The notes beneath the pieces are model-generated. The model had not been told where the DNA came from. It worked only from the letters and a program-made list of their open reading frames with translations, and did not search any database. Positions 1 through 9,232 of a stretch of 64,000 bases of DNA are shown here, piece by piece. Made by a program: the position numbers and the translations under genes. This stretch comes from Methanoplanus sp. FWC-SCC4. Its GTDB lineage: Archaea; Halobacteriota; Methanomicrobia; Methanomicrobiales; Methanomicrobiaceae. Each line of letters begins with the position of its first letter. The first letter of the stretch is position 1. The stretch spans positions 1,108,370 through 1,172,369 of the forward strand of contig NZ_CP043875.1 in the NCBI RefSeq assembly GCF_032878975.1, in the 5' to 3' direction.

Positions 1-190
1 TTGGTTCAGCCAGATCATCATAGAAAATATGGAGTGCATAATAATCTGCATATTCGGGATATACGCCATATACAGCATATCCTGCACCCTCACCACTGCC
101 TCTTTCATCCATTAAAGAAAGCGCATTTTTAATCGACTCACCGTTCATCTTATTTCGGGAGCGATCGATTACACTAATAATTCCACACAT
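1..190 (-). CDS. Glutamate synthase glutaminase domain (partial, 5' end only)
   Basis: The reverse complement reads MCGIISVIDRSRNKMNGESI and stays open to the left edge of the window, so only about the first 63 residues are seen. Cys2 directly after the start Met is the hallmark of class II (Ntn-type) glutamine amidotransferases, where it becomes the N-terminal nucleophile. The following residues, including DERGSGEGAGYAVYG, match the stand-alone glutaminase subunit of the archaeal split glutamate synthase, which releases ammonia from glutamine for the FMN-binding subunit. That partner domain is encoded separately at 13139-14731. The neighbouring glnA remnant, amtB and glnK support a role in nitrogen assimilation. 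Exact subunit naming is an inference because the rest of the gene is missing. Confidence 0.8.
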   Translation of the reverse strand, partial: MCGIISVIDRSRNKMNGESIKNALSLMDERGSGEGAGYAVYGVYPEYADYYALHIFYDDLAEP

Positions 191-271
191 TATTAACACA
201 AACCTTGATATTACGAAAATAAAAATTATTTGTAATTCCCTTTGTACGTTATTAATTATCTATATAGTTAT

Positions 272-302
272 CATATATAGTACTATGTAGAAAATCTTTT
301 CC
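272..302 (+). promoter_or_regulatory. Relict promoter with near-consensus NrpR operator before dead glnA
   Basis: A TATA-like CATATATAG (272-280) is followed by AGAA-AATCTT-TTCC (289-302), one base away from the NrpR consensus GGAA-N6-TTCC. The arrangement of TATA then operator is the same as in front of amtB. It lies about 55 bp upstream of the decayed glutamine synthetase start, so it is probably the remains of the glnA nitrogen-control promoter. The mismatch means binding is uncertain. Confidence 0.45.
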
Positions 303-357
303 ACCAAAGATCCCGCAGTCCCGATAATTAAAATGCAAAAAATAAAATTCATAGTTA

Positions 358-1537
358 ATGACTAAAAATGACATTTCGCCAATTTTAAAAGAAATAGAAA
401 ATGACGGAGTTAAATTTGTCCGCCTTTAGTTTTCAGACATACAGGGGCAGCCAAAAAATGTTACAATACCAGTAAAACAGGCAGAAAAAGCATTAAAAAA
501 CATTATTTCATTTGACTGATACTCAATAAAAGATTTGCGAGAATTGAGGAATCAGAAATGGTCCTAAAGCCGGATCCCGCAACATATACAGTCATACAAT
601 AACGCATCAAAAGATGCCACCGCCGCAAGATTCATCTGAGATGTCTGCATGCCTGACGGAAGTTCTTTTAAAGGCGATCCATTAATATATTCTAAAAAAA
701 TCACCTGAAGATGCGGCAAAGAATTGTTTCACATTTAATACAGGATAGGAACCTGAATTTTTCCTGTTTAAAATAATTAATGACGAGCCAGGTATTGAAT
801 TTAAAGGATCACGGCGGATACTTTGATCCCGCACCAACAGAACATGCGGAAGATGTTAGACGCGACATTATCCTTGCCCTGACCAAAATTTGTTGGCATT
901 GAAACCCTCACCACGAAGTCGCAGAAAGCCAGCATGAAATTGATTTCAAATATGGTGATGCATTGCGTACTGCCGACAATGTGGTTACATTCAAATTTGC
1001 AACCAAAACAATTGCACATATAAACAATCTTCATGCGACATTCATGGGAAAACCGATTTACGGCATATGTGGAAAACGGCATGCATGTCAACTGTTCACT
1101 TTTTAAAGACGGTAAATATTCATTTTATAGCCCTGATGAAAAACTACAGCTTTCAGATACAGCACTTATCAGAGTTTTGTCACCAGGAGGAAACAGTACA
1201 AGAGTATAACTGAGCCGGATCCAACATGCGATCCTTATCTGACATTTGCTGCTATCATTGCAGCAGGAATGGAAAGGAGTACGAAAAAATAATTGAACTC
1301 CGACAGGCTGTGATCTGAATATTTTTGAGATGACACCCGGAGAAAATCAGCAGGCAAAGACACCCTCCCAGGAGACCTGTACAGCGCCAACAAGTACTTT
1401 TAGAGGGTCCGCTGTTATGCAAAACCCAGGGAAAACATGTTACTAAAGGATTGGACAATATTTAAAGGATAGAATGGGAATCCTACGAAACTGCGGTTCA
1501 CCCGTGGGAAATAAACCAACAAATTACAAAATATTAA
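358..1537 (+). pseudogene. glnA: Decayed glutamine synthetase type I
   Basis: Reading across frames recovers most of a GlnA protein. It starts MTKNDISPILKEIENDGVKF, then meets a TAG where the family has a sense codon, and continues FSDIQGQPKNVTIPVKQAEK. Further on come [114 protein letters not shown] and finally TAVHPWEINQQITKY with a TAA stop. There are several in-frame stops and frameshifts. About 40-50 codons of the conserved core (the NSYKRLVPGYEAPVY region of the family) are missing near 1164, where ALQ... is joined to IRV. The gene cannot make an active enzyme. It lies between the glutaminase gene and amtB-glnK, as expected for a nitrogen-assimilation locus, so a functional glnA would have to be elsewhere in the genome. 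Confidence 0.92.
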
Positions 1538-1563
1538 TTTTTAAAATTTTTTTATTAGATACT

Positions 1564-1589
1564 TTTAAATACGGTGGAAGATAACTTCC
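1564..1589 (+). promoter_or_regulatory. amtB-glnK promoter: TATA box plus NrpR operator
   Basis: TTTAAATA (1564-1571) is a good archaeal TATA box. Five bases later lies GGAA-GATAAC-TTCC (1576-1589), an exact match to GGAA-N6-TTCC, the operator bound by the archaeal nitrogen repressor NrpR. A repressor at this spot would block transcription initiation, so the operon is expected to be released when 2-oxoglutarate is high (nitrogen limitation). No nrpR gene lies in the window. Confidence 0.8.
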
Positions 1590-1655
1590 TTCTATCACTT
1601 CGATGATCAACTTTAATATTTTTAAAGTGATTACAGGAGTGGAGTTGGATAAGCT

Positions 1656-2849
1656 ATGATTAACAGTGGAGATACCGCATTTATCATCATCTGTACAGCA
1701 ATGGTAATGCTGATGACACCTGCTGTCGGGCTGTTCTACGGAGGAATGGTTCGAAAAAAGAGCATCATCTCAATGATTGCAATAGCATTCATCGCATTTG
1801 CCATAGTCTGTATACAATGGGTATTATTTGGATACTCGCTTGCATTTGGAACCGATATAGGCGGATTCATAGGAGGGCTGGATTATGTCGGCCTTTCGGG
1901 AGTTGGACTTGACGGAGACGGGATACCGGACATCCTGTTCATGGTCTTCCAGATGGTCTTTGCAGGACTTACGCTTGCAATATTGACATCAGGATTTGCA
2001 GAACGTGTAAAACTAAGTGCATTCATATTATTCGGATTGCTCTGGACAACACTTGTTTACGATCCGCTTGCACACTGGGCATGGGGCGGAGGATGGGCTT
2101 CACAACTAGGAGCTCTTGACTTTGCAGGAGGAACAGTGGTTCACATAAGTTCCGGATTCGGAGCACTTGCTGCAGCACTTGTTATAGGGAAACGTCTTGG
2201 ATTCGGACAGGATTCAATGGAACCTTCCAACATTCCTTTAACTCTGCTGGGTGGTGCACTGCTGTGGTTTGGATGGTTTGGATTCAACGCAGGAAGTGAG
2301 CTTGCAGCAGACGGAATTGCAGCAAATGCTTTTGTTGTAACAATCGTCGCAGCATCGGCAGGTGCACTTGCATGGATGGGAGCATCATGGATTTATGGAA
2401 AACCAAGTTCGCTTGGGATGATCTCAGGTGCAATTGCAGGCCTTGTTGCAATCACCCCCGCCTGTGGATTTGTTGATTCAATCTCAGCCATATTCATAGG
2501 AATTATTGCCGGATTAATCTGTTACGGAGCACTCCTGTTCCGTGTCAGAAAAGGCCTTGATGAATCACTTGACGCATGGGCCATCCATGGAGTCGGAGGA
2601 TTCTGGGGAGCCATTGCAACAGGAATATTCTGTATTGCAGCAATCGGAGGTGTAGACGGGTTAATTTACGGAAACGTAAATCAGTTCATCATTCAGACAA
2701 TAGATGCATTTGCAGCAATGGCATACGCATTCATTGTAACATACATACTTGCATTAGTAGTAGACAAGACAATAGGTCTGCGTGTAGATGAGGATGAAGA
2801 ATATGTGGGTCTTGATATCTCACAACATGGGGAATCAATCCATACATGA
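1656..2849 (+). CDS. amtB: Ammonium transporter
   Basis: A 397-residue polytopic membrane protein of the Amt/MEP/Rh family, about 11 transmembrane helices, conducting ammonium/ammonia across the cytoplasmic membrane. The pore twin histidines are visible in [11 protein letters not shown] and [10 protein letters not shown], and [12 protein letters not shown] near the N-terminus is typical of the family. No signal peptide extension is seen. The ATG start is preceded by GGAG at 1636-1639 and 1641-1644. It is followed after 9 bp by glnK, the usual amtB-glnK pairing in which GlnK plugs the channel when nitrogen is plentiful. Expression is likely controlled by the NrpR operator just upstream. Confidence 0.97.
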   Translation: MINSGDTAFIIICTAMVMLMTPAVGLFYGGMVRKKSIISMIAIAFIAFAIVCIQWVLFGYSLAFGTDIGGFIGGLDYVGLSGVGLDGDGIPDILFMVFQMVFAGLTLAILTSGFAERVKLSAFILFGLLWTTLVYDPLAHWAWGGGWASQLGALDFAGGTVVHISSGFGALAAALVIGKRLGFGQDSMEPSNIPLTLLGGALLWFGWFGFNAGSELAADGIAANAFVVTIVAASAGALAWMGASWIYGKPSSLGMISGAIAGLVAITPACGFVDSISAIFIGIIAGLICYGALLFRVRKGLDESLDAWAIHGVGGFWGAIATGIFCIAAIGGVDGLIYGNVNQFIIQTIDAFAAMAYAFIVTYILALVVDKTIGLRVDEDEEYVGLDISQHGESIHT

Positions 2850-2858
2850 GGTTATTAA

Positions 2859-3173
2859 ATGAAGAAAATCGAAGCAATCATACGGCCGGAAAAACTCGAA
2901 CGTGTTTCTGACGCACTTATCGAAGGCGGACATCACGCGATGACTGTAACTGAAGTAAGGGGACGGGGAGCCCAGAAGGGAATTGCACTCCAGTTCAGAG
3001 GAAAAGAAATAATTGTAGATCTCATCCCTAAAGTGAAAATCGAAATGGTTGTCGAGGACAAGGATGTTGAAGCCATTATATCAATCATAAAAAATAAAGC
3101 CCATACAGGCAAAAACGGAGACGGAAAGATCTTCACTTACAATGTAGACAGCTGCACAAGTGTGAGAAATTAA
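2859..3173 (+). CDS. glnK: Nitrogen regulatory protein P-II
   Basis: A 104-residue PII-family signal protein; trimers bind ATP/ADP and 2-oxoglutarate and block AmtB. The core shows MKKIEAIIRPEKL, the T-loop region GRGAQKGIALQFRGKE, IPKVKIE and the B-loop/C-terminal HTGKNGDGKIF. Position 51, the uridylylated Tyr in many bacterial PII proteins, is Ile here, so control by covalent modification at that site is not possible; regulation by ligand binding alone is the likely mode. It is co-transcribed with amtB, with 9 bp between them. Confidence 0.96.
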   Translation: MKKIEAIIRPEKLERVSDALIEGGHHAMTVTEVRGRGAQKGIALQFRGKEIIVDLIPKVKIEMVVEDKDVEAIISIIKNKAHTGKNGDGKIFTYNVDSCTSVRN

Positions 3174-3266
3174 AAAGATATGACATCATTCATATTTTTT
3201 TATGAAAACCATAAATATCCTCTAATCCTAACAAAATCTGAGCTTGCATGATCACCATTCATTAAC

Positions 3267-3302
3267 AAAAAGACCGGTTTCAAACCAATCCCCGGTCTTT
3301 TT
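3267..3302. terminator. Hairpin terminator after glnK
   Basis: The 11-bp perfect inverted repeat AAAAAGACCGG / CCGGTCTTTTT with a 14-nt loop ends in a T-run. It is the clearest element in the roughly 500-bp gap between glnK and the next gene; the rest of the gap is AT-rich and I see no convincing gene in it. Confidence 0.75.
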
Positions 3303-3679
3303 GAAAAGAAATTAAACCAGATATCTACAATTAGTTATTCAGATATTATTTGTGAAACTTCTTTGCTTATTGATATTATCCGGATTATTTCATGGATTTA
3401 AGTACTTTTTTAAGACAGGATAATTAAATCCGGATTTTCATTTTTAATTATTTCCAGGATATTTAATGTAAATTACAAAATCAGATAGAAATAATCATTT
3501 TTTAAAATAAATCACAGATTAATATAAAAAATGTTTTTCATCTAACCTTTTGGTTAGCCCATATATCAACACTTTACAGAGCAGGTATCAGAGCAATCTC
3601 TGCTTCTTAATAAATTAAACCTCCATTTTTGTAATCAGGCACTGGTTCCTAAAAATAAATTTATAAAAAGTTGATTAAA

Positions 3680-4915
3680 ATGAGAGAGTCTTTGATTAAA
3701 AATAAAAAAAGAATTTTCACCATTCTTATCTTTGCTATGTTTTTTGCGGCAGTACCTCTGGTCTCGGCATCTGATATTTCAACAATCCAGACCGGCAGCA
3801 ATGCAAAAGACTTCATATCAGTTACTGATGTCAAAGTTTCACCTGAAGTCTTCATGCCGGGAGATTCCGGCACTATCAAAGTAACTATCCAAAACACAGG
3901 AATAAACAGTGTGGATATTAACCGTGCAAAAATTTACAGCAAAGATGTTTCGGTAATGTCTGACGGGGAATATGATACCGTAGGATCTCTCGGACCGGGA
4001 AACAAAATGGATTTCACATTTACAATAAAGGCAAAACAATCCAATGGAATCAATTACCCGGATTTTTATCTTGATTTTTCAGGAAGCGGAAGTCTGAATT
4101 ATCCGGTTCCCGTAAAAGTTGAAGATAAAGAAATTCTCATTTCAGTCACGGAAAAACCGGATACATTCTCAAAAGGAAAAAAAGATAAAATCATTCTGAC
4201 TATTGCAAATCCACGGGAAAATGAAATAAACGGGATAAACATACTACCCTCTTCAGACTCGGCAGAATTTTCACAGACAGGCAGATTTATTGGATCTCTA
4301 AAACCAGACGAGTCAAAAACAATAGAATTTGAGATTACACCTGAAAATGAAGGAGAAGCAGTTTTTTTTGCAAATTATAAAAACGGAATGAATGATCACA
4401 TCTCAAAAATTAATATTCCACTGAATTTTGGAAAAGACAAAAAAAGTGCGGAACCTGTTTTAAACAACATAATCACAGAATACGGACGAATGACAGGAGA
4501 TATTACAAACAGCGGACTTGAGGAAGCAAAATCGGTTATAGTAACAGTAAAAGAACCGGCAGTTCCAAAAGAGCCGTACCCCGTATATGTTGTAGGATCG
4601 CTCGAACCGGACGATTTCTCAGGATTTGAAATTACTTATGACTCCAATGGAGAATCAAAAATCCCGCTGGTTGTAAAATACAAAGATAAAGACGGCAACA
4701 ACTATGAATTTGTTCAAAATATCAACACAGACCAGTCAGAACTAACAATGGCTGTATCTAAAAATTCACAGGAAAATTCTGCATCAGCCAAAGCCGAACA
4801 AAGCGGAGGATCTCCAATAGTTCTGCTCATCTTAACGGCAGTAGTTGCTGGTATCGGGTACTGTGCTGTAAAAAAAACCGGGTTACTAAGTAAAAAAAGG
4901 TGTAAACCCGAATGA
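3680..4915 (+). CDS. Exported CARDB/S-layer-like surface protein
   Basis: About 411 residues with an N-terminal signal peptide (MRESLIKNKKRIFTILIFAM, cleavage likely after VSA), a long extracellular part and one C-terminal membrane helix (SPIVLLILTAVVAGIGY) followed by a basic tail. The extracellular part holds repeated beta-rich units such as DSGTIKVTIQNTGINSVDI and KGKKDKIILTIANPRENEI, like the CARDB/COG1361 domains of archaeal surface proteins. A TTG nine bases upstream is also in frame, but the ATG at 3680 is the better start; no strong ribosome-binding site is seen. A TATA-like TTTATAAAA lies close upstream. The stop overlaps the ABC ATPase start, so it probably works with that transporter as the external component. 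Substrate unknown. Confidence 0.75.
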   Translation: MRESLIKNKKRIFTILIFAMFFAAVPLVSASDISTIQTGSNAKDFISVTDVKVSPEVFMPGDSGTIKVTIQNTGINSVDINRAKIYSKDVSVMSDGEYDTVGSLGPGNKMDFTFTIKAKQSNGINYPDFYLDFSGSGSLNYPVPVKVEDKEILISVTEKPDTFSKGKKDKIILTIANPRENEINGINILPSSDSAEFSQTGRFIGSLKPDESKTIEFEITPENEGEAVFFANYKNGMNDHISKINIPLNFGKDKKSAEPVLNNIITEYGRMTGDITNSGLEEAKSVIVTVKEPAVPKEPYPVYVVGSLEPDDFSGFEITYDSNGESKIPLVVKYKDKDGNNYEFVQNINTDQSELTMAVSKNSQENSASAKAEQSGGSPIVLLILTAVVAGIGYCAVKKTGLLSKKRCKPE

Positions 4916-5592
4916 CAAACAATTCAGAACCGGCCATCAGGCTTGAAAATGTGATTAAGGTTTATCCCCTCCCCTCAGGAGATGTGACTGCCCTTAAAGG
5001 AATCAATATCTCAATTAAAAAAGGAGAGTTCGTTGCAATCATGGGTCCGTCAGGTTCCGGTAAATCAACTCTCCTAAACCAGATTGGAAGCCTCGATGTC
5101 CCCACATCAGGAGACCTCTACATAGGAGGCATCAATATCAGAGAGATGAGCGATGATGAATTAACTGAAATGAGAAGGGATAATATCGGGTTCATATTTC
5201 AAAAATTCAATCTGATTCCTCTGTTAAGCATCTATGAAAATGTGGAATATCCACTCATTCTCCAAAAGAGAAAAAGGGATTCGGAAAGAAAAGCGGAAAA
5301 ACTTCTGGAAATGGTCGGACTTGCCGGTTCAATTATAAATCACAAACCCACCGAAATATCCGGAGGACAGCAGCAGCGTGTGGCAATCGCAAGGGCGCTA
5401 ATAAACGATCCGAAAATTATCCTTTGTGACGAACCTACCGGAAACCTGGATTCTGCAACAAGCGAACAGATTATGGAAATATTAACGAGGTTAAACAGAC
5501 AGGGCAAAACAGTAATAATGGTAACTCATGATCCTGAAACCGCCGGATATGCCACTCGGACAATTGTAATCAGAGACGGACTGGTAGCATGA
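4912..5592 (+). CDS. ABC transporter ATPase, MacB/LolD type
   Basis: A 226-residue cytoplasmic ABC ATPase. Walker A is GPSGSGKST, the signature is [14 protein letters not shown] and Walker B is [15 protein letters not shown], followed by the H-loop MVTHDPE. The sequence pattern is that of the LolD/MacB/FtsE group, which power mechanotransmission transporters rather than classic importers. It overlaps the preceding surface-protein gene by 4 bp and the permease gene by 4 bp, so the three genes form a translationally coupled unit. Confidence 0.93.
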   Translation: MTNNSEPAIRLENVIKVYPLPSGDVTALKGINISIKKGEFVAIMGPSGSGKSTLLNQIGSLDVPTSGDLYIGGINIREMSDDELTEMRRDNIGFIFQKFNLIPLLSIYENVEYPLILQKRKRDSERKAEKLLEMVGLAGSIINHKPTEISGGQQQRVAIARALINDPKIILCDEPTGNLDSATSEQIMEILTRLNRQGKTVIMVTHDPETAGYATRTIVIRDGLVA

Positions 5593-6779
5593 TATTCACC
5601 GATATCTTTTTTGACCTCTCTTTAAGAAATGTCAGGCTGAATTTTGTCAGATCTATTCTGGCGGCAACAGGCATTGTGATAGGTGTTATTGCAATAACAT
5701 CCATTGGAATTCTCGGGGCGAATATGTCCTTGTCAGTCACACAGAGCCTTTCAGATTCAGGAAATGTCTTAAGCATATACCCAAACGGAGCATATGATCC
5801 GGATGAAACATACATATCAAAATCCGATCTTAAAACAATAGAACGAGTCTCAGTTCCAAACACTGTAATTCCTTTTTATGTCAACTATGACTCAATAACT
5901 ACCGGTTCTGAAAAATCATCTGCACAGATATATGGAATTGAAGAGTCCGACATTCAAAAGCTTATAGAGAAACTTGACGACGGATATTATCCAAAAAGTT
6001 CAAACTCTGTATTAGTCGGGCATTCACTTGCAGAAACTTATAAACTCAAAGCAGGGAGCAGAATAAAAATAGGAAGCAGAGATAAGGGAAACCAAAAAAA
6101 TGTCAGGGTTAGCGGAATTATCTCGGAAACAGGAATGTCACTGGGACTTGGAACGGACAATGCAGTTGTCATAACAGACAAAATATACAACCAGATGTAT
6201 GACAAAGAAGGGAAATACGATCAGATAAACGTAATCCTGAGAGATATTGAAAGTGTTGACGAAGTAAAGGAAAAAATTGAGAATGCAATAAACAAAAACA
6301 AAAAAGACAGTGCAGTCGACAAAATCTATGTCTTCGATGCAGCAGGATTCCTTGAGGGAATAAAAGACGTACTTGGAGCAATCACCGGATTTTTAAGCGC
6401 AATTGGCGGAATATCACTCCTTGTTGCCGCAGTATCCATATTCAATGTAATGATGATGTCAGTCACCGAAAGAATCAAAGAAATAGGGATTTTAAGAAGC
6501 ATAGGCACAAAACGAAAAGAGATAAGGCGGATGTTTTTATATGAGGCATTCATCCTGGGTCTTGGCGGATCAATAATCGGTGCTTTGATAAGTGTCATTT
6601 TTGGTTATCTTGCAGTATTACTGCTTTTACAGGACACAAATTATTTCTTTACAATAGACAGCCTGTTATCTGTCCCAATTGGAATATTTATAGGTACTTT
6701 TGTCTGCGTATTATCAGGTGTTTACCCTGCATGGAAAGCATCAAAGCTTGATCCAATAAAAGCACTGGCAACAGAATAA
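5589..6779 (+). CDS. ABC transporter permease, MacB/FtsX type
   Basis: A 396-residue permease with the MacB topology: one N-terminal helix (about residues 20-40, SILAATGIVIGVIAITSIGI), a large external domain (about 45-265) and three C-terminal helices (about 270-390). The conserved FtsX-domain segment VTERIKEIGILRSIGTKRKE and the end segment YPAWKASKLDPIKAL are diagnostic. With the ATPase and the CARDB-like protein it probably exports or repositions a surface molecule, or transmits a signal across the membrane. Substrate cannot be read from sequence. Confidence 0.92.
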   Translation: MIFTDIFFDLSLRNVRLNFVRSILAATGIVIGVIAITSIGILGANMSLSVTQSLSDSGNVLSIYPNGAYDPDETYISKSDLKTIERVSVPNTVIPFYVNYDSITTGSEKSSAQIYGIEESDIQKLIEKLDDGYYPKSSNSVLVGHSLAETYKLKAGSRIKIGSRDKGNQKNVRVSGIISETGMSLGLGTDNAVVITDKIYNQMYDKEGKYDQINVILRDIESVDEVKEKIENAINKNKKDSAVDKIYVFDAAGFLEGIKDVLGAITGFLSAIGGISLLVAAVSIFNVMMMSVTERIKEIGILRSIGTKRKEIRRMFLYEAFILGLGGSIIGALISVIFGYLAVLLLLQDTNYFFTIDSLLSVPIGIFIGTFVCVLSGVYPAWKASKLDPIKALATE

Positions 6780-6810
6780 TAATACTTCAAATAAACTATA
6801 TTGAACAATT

Positions 6811-7593
6811 ATGTCTGAAGATGAAGATCCAAAAACAATTTTTATTGAAAGTGATGATGAGTTTTTCGAAGAACTTTCAGACTACCTTGATGCATTATCA
6901 AACCCGACAAGACTTAAAATTTTAAAGTCTATCGAAAAAAAGCCAAAAGATGTCAGGGAGATATCTTACGATATCGGAATAAGCTATGAAAATACAAAAA
7001 AACATATTCAAAAACTTCATCTTGCAGGAGTTATCAAAAAGGAAACCGGTCTTTCAGGGAGGAAATCAAAAGGAGTCCACCCCGTATGGAAATATTCCAT
7101 TATGCCAGGAGGTCTGGACTCAATTTTTAAAAATCTTCAGATCTTCGGGGACATAAATCTAATACCGAATAGCCAGGTTTTCGAAAATAAAATTAAAGAT
7201 CTTAAGGCAAAACTCTCCGAAGAGTTAACAACGGAAAATCCAGTAATATTCATAGTGGGAGGGCCTGAAGATGGAACAGCATATCCAATAAATGCCGGAA
7301 AAATAAGAATAGGGCGTTCCAATTCAGATCAGACATATCTGCAGGAAAAAGGAGACATTGTATTTTCGGAATTTTACGGGGCGGTATCAAGAATTACAAA
7401 GCCTCATTGCTATATCCACAAAGAAGCCAGTTCATGGTATATTGAAGACGTGGCAAGTACTGGCGGCACTTATCTGAATGATAAACTCCTCGAAAAGGAA
7501 ATCCGTTATGAATTATCTGACGGAGATGTCATAGAACTCTCCAGAGGCGCAAGAAGCGGCAGATTCATTTTTTCAAATCCCAAATCAGAATAA
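6811..7593 (+). CDS. Winged-helix transcription regulator with FHA domain
   Basis: 260 residues. Residues about 22-90 form an ArsR-like winged helix (LSNPTRLKILKSIEKKPKDV, then YENTKKHIQKLHLAGVIKKE). Residues about 145-255 form a forkhead-associated domain: IRIGRSNSD, then SRITKPHCYIH, then STGGTYLND, which gives the Gly-Arg-Ser, Ser-Arg, His and Asn positions of the phosphothreonine pocket. FHA domains bind phosphothreonine peptides, so this regulator is probably controlled by a Ser/Thr kinase, and one is encoded next on the same strand. HTH-FHA fusions are uncommon; the coupling to the neighbouring kinase is an inference from context. Confidence 0.85.
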   Translation: MSEDEDPKTIFIESDDEFFEELSDYLDALSNPTRLKILKSIEKKPKDVREISYDIGISYENTKKHIQKLHLAGVIKKETGLSGRKSKGVHPVWKYSIMPGGLDSIFKNLQIFGDINLIPNSQVFENKIKDLKAKLSEELTTENPVIFIVGGPEDGTAYPINAGKIRIGRSNSDQTYLQEKGDIVFSEFYGAVSRITKPHCYIHKEASSWYIEDVASTGGTYLNDKLLEKEIRYELSDGDVIELSRGARSGRFIFSNPKSE

Positions 7594-7704
7594 GTTAAAT
7601 CAAAAAATTATCATTCACAGTTCATTTTTTTATAATTAAGTTACAAATAACTAAAGCAGATATATCCATGTGGTGTTATTCTGTCATTTGAAAGAAAATT
7701 ATAT

Positions 7705-9231
7705 TTGGATTTTTTTTTACTGTTGACAATACTAGCACTGGCTGTCATTCCCGTATCTGCAGAAGAAAGTGTCGATAATTACGGATTTTCAGTTAAGATG
7801 GACAACAATTCTCTAAACATTACCTCTTCGGATGATGATTACCAGAAATATATGCAGAACTTTAGTTCAAACATACTTCTTCTGGTCATTTTATGTCTCT
7901 CAGGAGTATTCCTATACGCAATAAATGCTCTGGGAAATAAATATTCATCAAGATTCAGATATAAAGAAAGATTTTCCCTGAGGGTTTTTTTAATACCTGT
8001 CTATTCCATAATGGGAATATTATTGCTGATATCATCGCTTTTTTCAATAGCTTCAGTCGGAACGGTCAGTGATACAACAGAGAATTCTATAATGTTTATG
8101 TATTCCCTGATGCTCTTTTTATATGCCATAACTTCGATATGGATGGCATATTCAATTGTCAAAAAAAAGCCGTATATTTTCATATTAATTTTTGAAATAG
8201 CAATTCCTGTACTAATCCAGATTTTATTCATAGGAGACGGATACAAAGATTCTCTCGAACTTGCATCAGATGCAGGTATAACCTTCATTTTACTAATGAT
8301 TCCTGTAATTCACACAAGAATGCTGGAATTAAAACCAGAGTACAAACTAAAAAATAAAAAAATCAGTGATGAGGACAAAAACAAAACACTGACAATTGAT
8401 AAAAACGAAGCCGCAATATTAATGCAGACAAAAAAAAGCAATTACCTGCCTGCCGAATTAACCGAAAGATACATGGATGCCAGATACATCAAAAGAGGAG
8501 GAACCGCAAGAGTATTTTTTGCTAAAACAAGAGATACCGGAAAGACTGTTGCGGTGAAAATCCCGATAAGCTTTGATGAAAGAACAGGGCGAAGCTTTCT
8601 AAAAGAGATGAATATATGGGAAGAACTATCTCATGAAAATATTGTAAGGGTATTTTCAGTAAACATACTTCCTGTCCCTTATGTAGAGATGGAATACTTC
8701 AAAAATTCCCTTGCTGACGTTTCAAAACCGGTTGAACCTGATTTTGCACTTAAAATAATAAAAGGAATTGCAGAAGGCCTCTCTTATGCACATAATGCAG
8801 GAATTATCCACAGAGACATCAAGCCTCAGAATATTCTGTTGTCTGATGAAAACATTCCAAAAATCACCGACTGGGGCCTTGGTAAAATTCTGGGAGATTC
8901 TGCCGAGACAAGAACACTTGCTTTCTCACTGAATTATGCCGCTCCGGAACAGGTAGCTCCAAAAACATTTGGAAGAAGCGACAACAGAACAGATATATTC
9001 CAGCTTGGAATTTTATTCTACGAACTTATGACAGGCTCACTCCCCTTTTCAGGAGAAGGTATAGGAGAGTTCAGCAATGCGATTATTAATGACAACCCTA
9101 AAAAACCATCACAAATAAATCCGGAAGCAAAAAAGTTTGACAGGATTATTTTAAAATGCCTTCATAAAAATCCTGATGAGCGTTATCAGACAATAAATGA
9201 TCTGATAAGAGATCTTGATAAATTAAAATAA
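7705..9231 (+). CDS. Membrane-bound Ser/Thr protein kinase
   Basis: 508 residues. The N-terminal 210 residues contain about five to six membrane helices, including a signal-like first helix ending VSA. The kinase domain starts near residue 258: glycine-rich RGGTARVF, catalytic Lys in VAVKIP, the catalytic loop HRDIKPQN, DWG in place of the usual DFG (KITDWGLGKIL), and the activation/P+1 segment LNYAAPEQ. It ends at residue 508 without the extracellular PASTA repeats of bacterial Hanks kinases. The start is a TTG; no ATG is in frame nearby, and no stop separates it from codons further upstream, so the true start is unsure. It follows the HTH-FHA gene and its stop lies 1 bp from the stop of a convergent gene. 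Confidence 0.88.
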   Translation: MDFFLLLTILALAVIPVSAEESVDNYGFSVKMDNNSLNITSSDDDYQKYMQNFSSNILLLVILCLSGVFLYAINALGNKYSSRFRYKERFSLRVFLIPVYSIMGILLLISSLFSIASVGTVSDTTENSIMFMYSLMLFLYAITSIWMAYSIVKKKPYIFILIFEIAIPVLIQILFIGDGYKDSLELASDAGITFILLMIPVIHTRMLELKPEYKLKNKKISDEDKNKTLTIDKNEAAILMQTKKSNYLPAELTERYMDARYIKRGGTARVFFAKTRDTGKTVAVKIPISFDERTGRSFLKEMNIWEELSHENIVRVFSVNILPVPYVEMEYFKNSLADVSKPVEPDFALKIIKGIAEGLSYAHNAGIIHRDIKPQNILLSDENIPKITDWGLGKILGDSAETRTLAFSLNYAAPEQVAPKTFGRSDNRTDIFQLGILFYELMTGSLPFSGEGIGEFSNAIINDNPKKPSQINPEAKKFDRIILKCLHKNPDERYQTINDLIRDLDKLK

Positions 9232-9232
9232 A

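Noticed and set aside
801-1458. Two minus-strand open frames (96 and 67 codons)
   Set aside because: They lie antisense to the recognisable glnA remnant and have no family resemblance or start signals.
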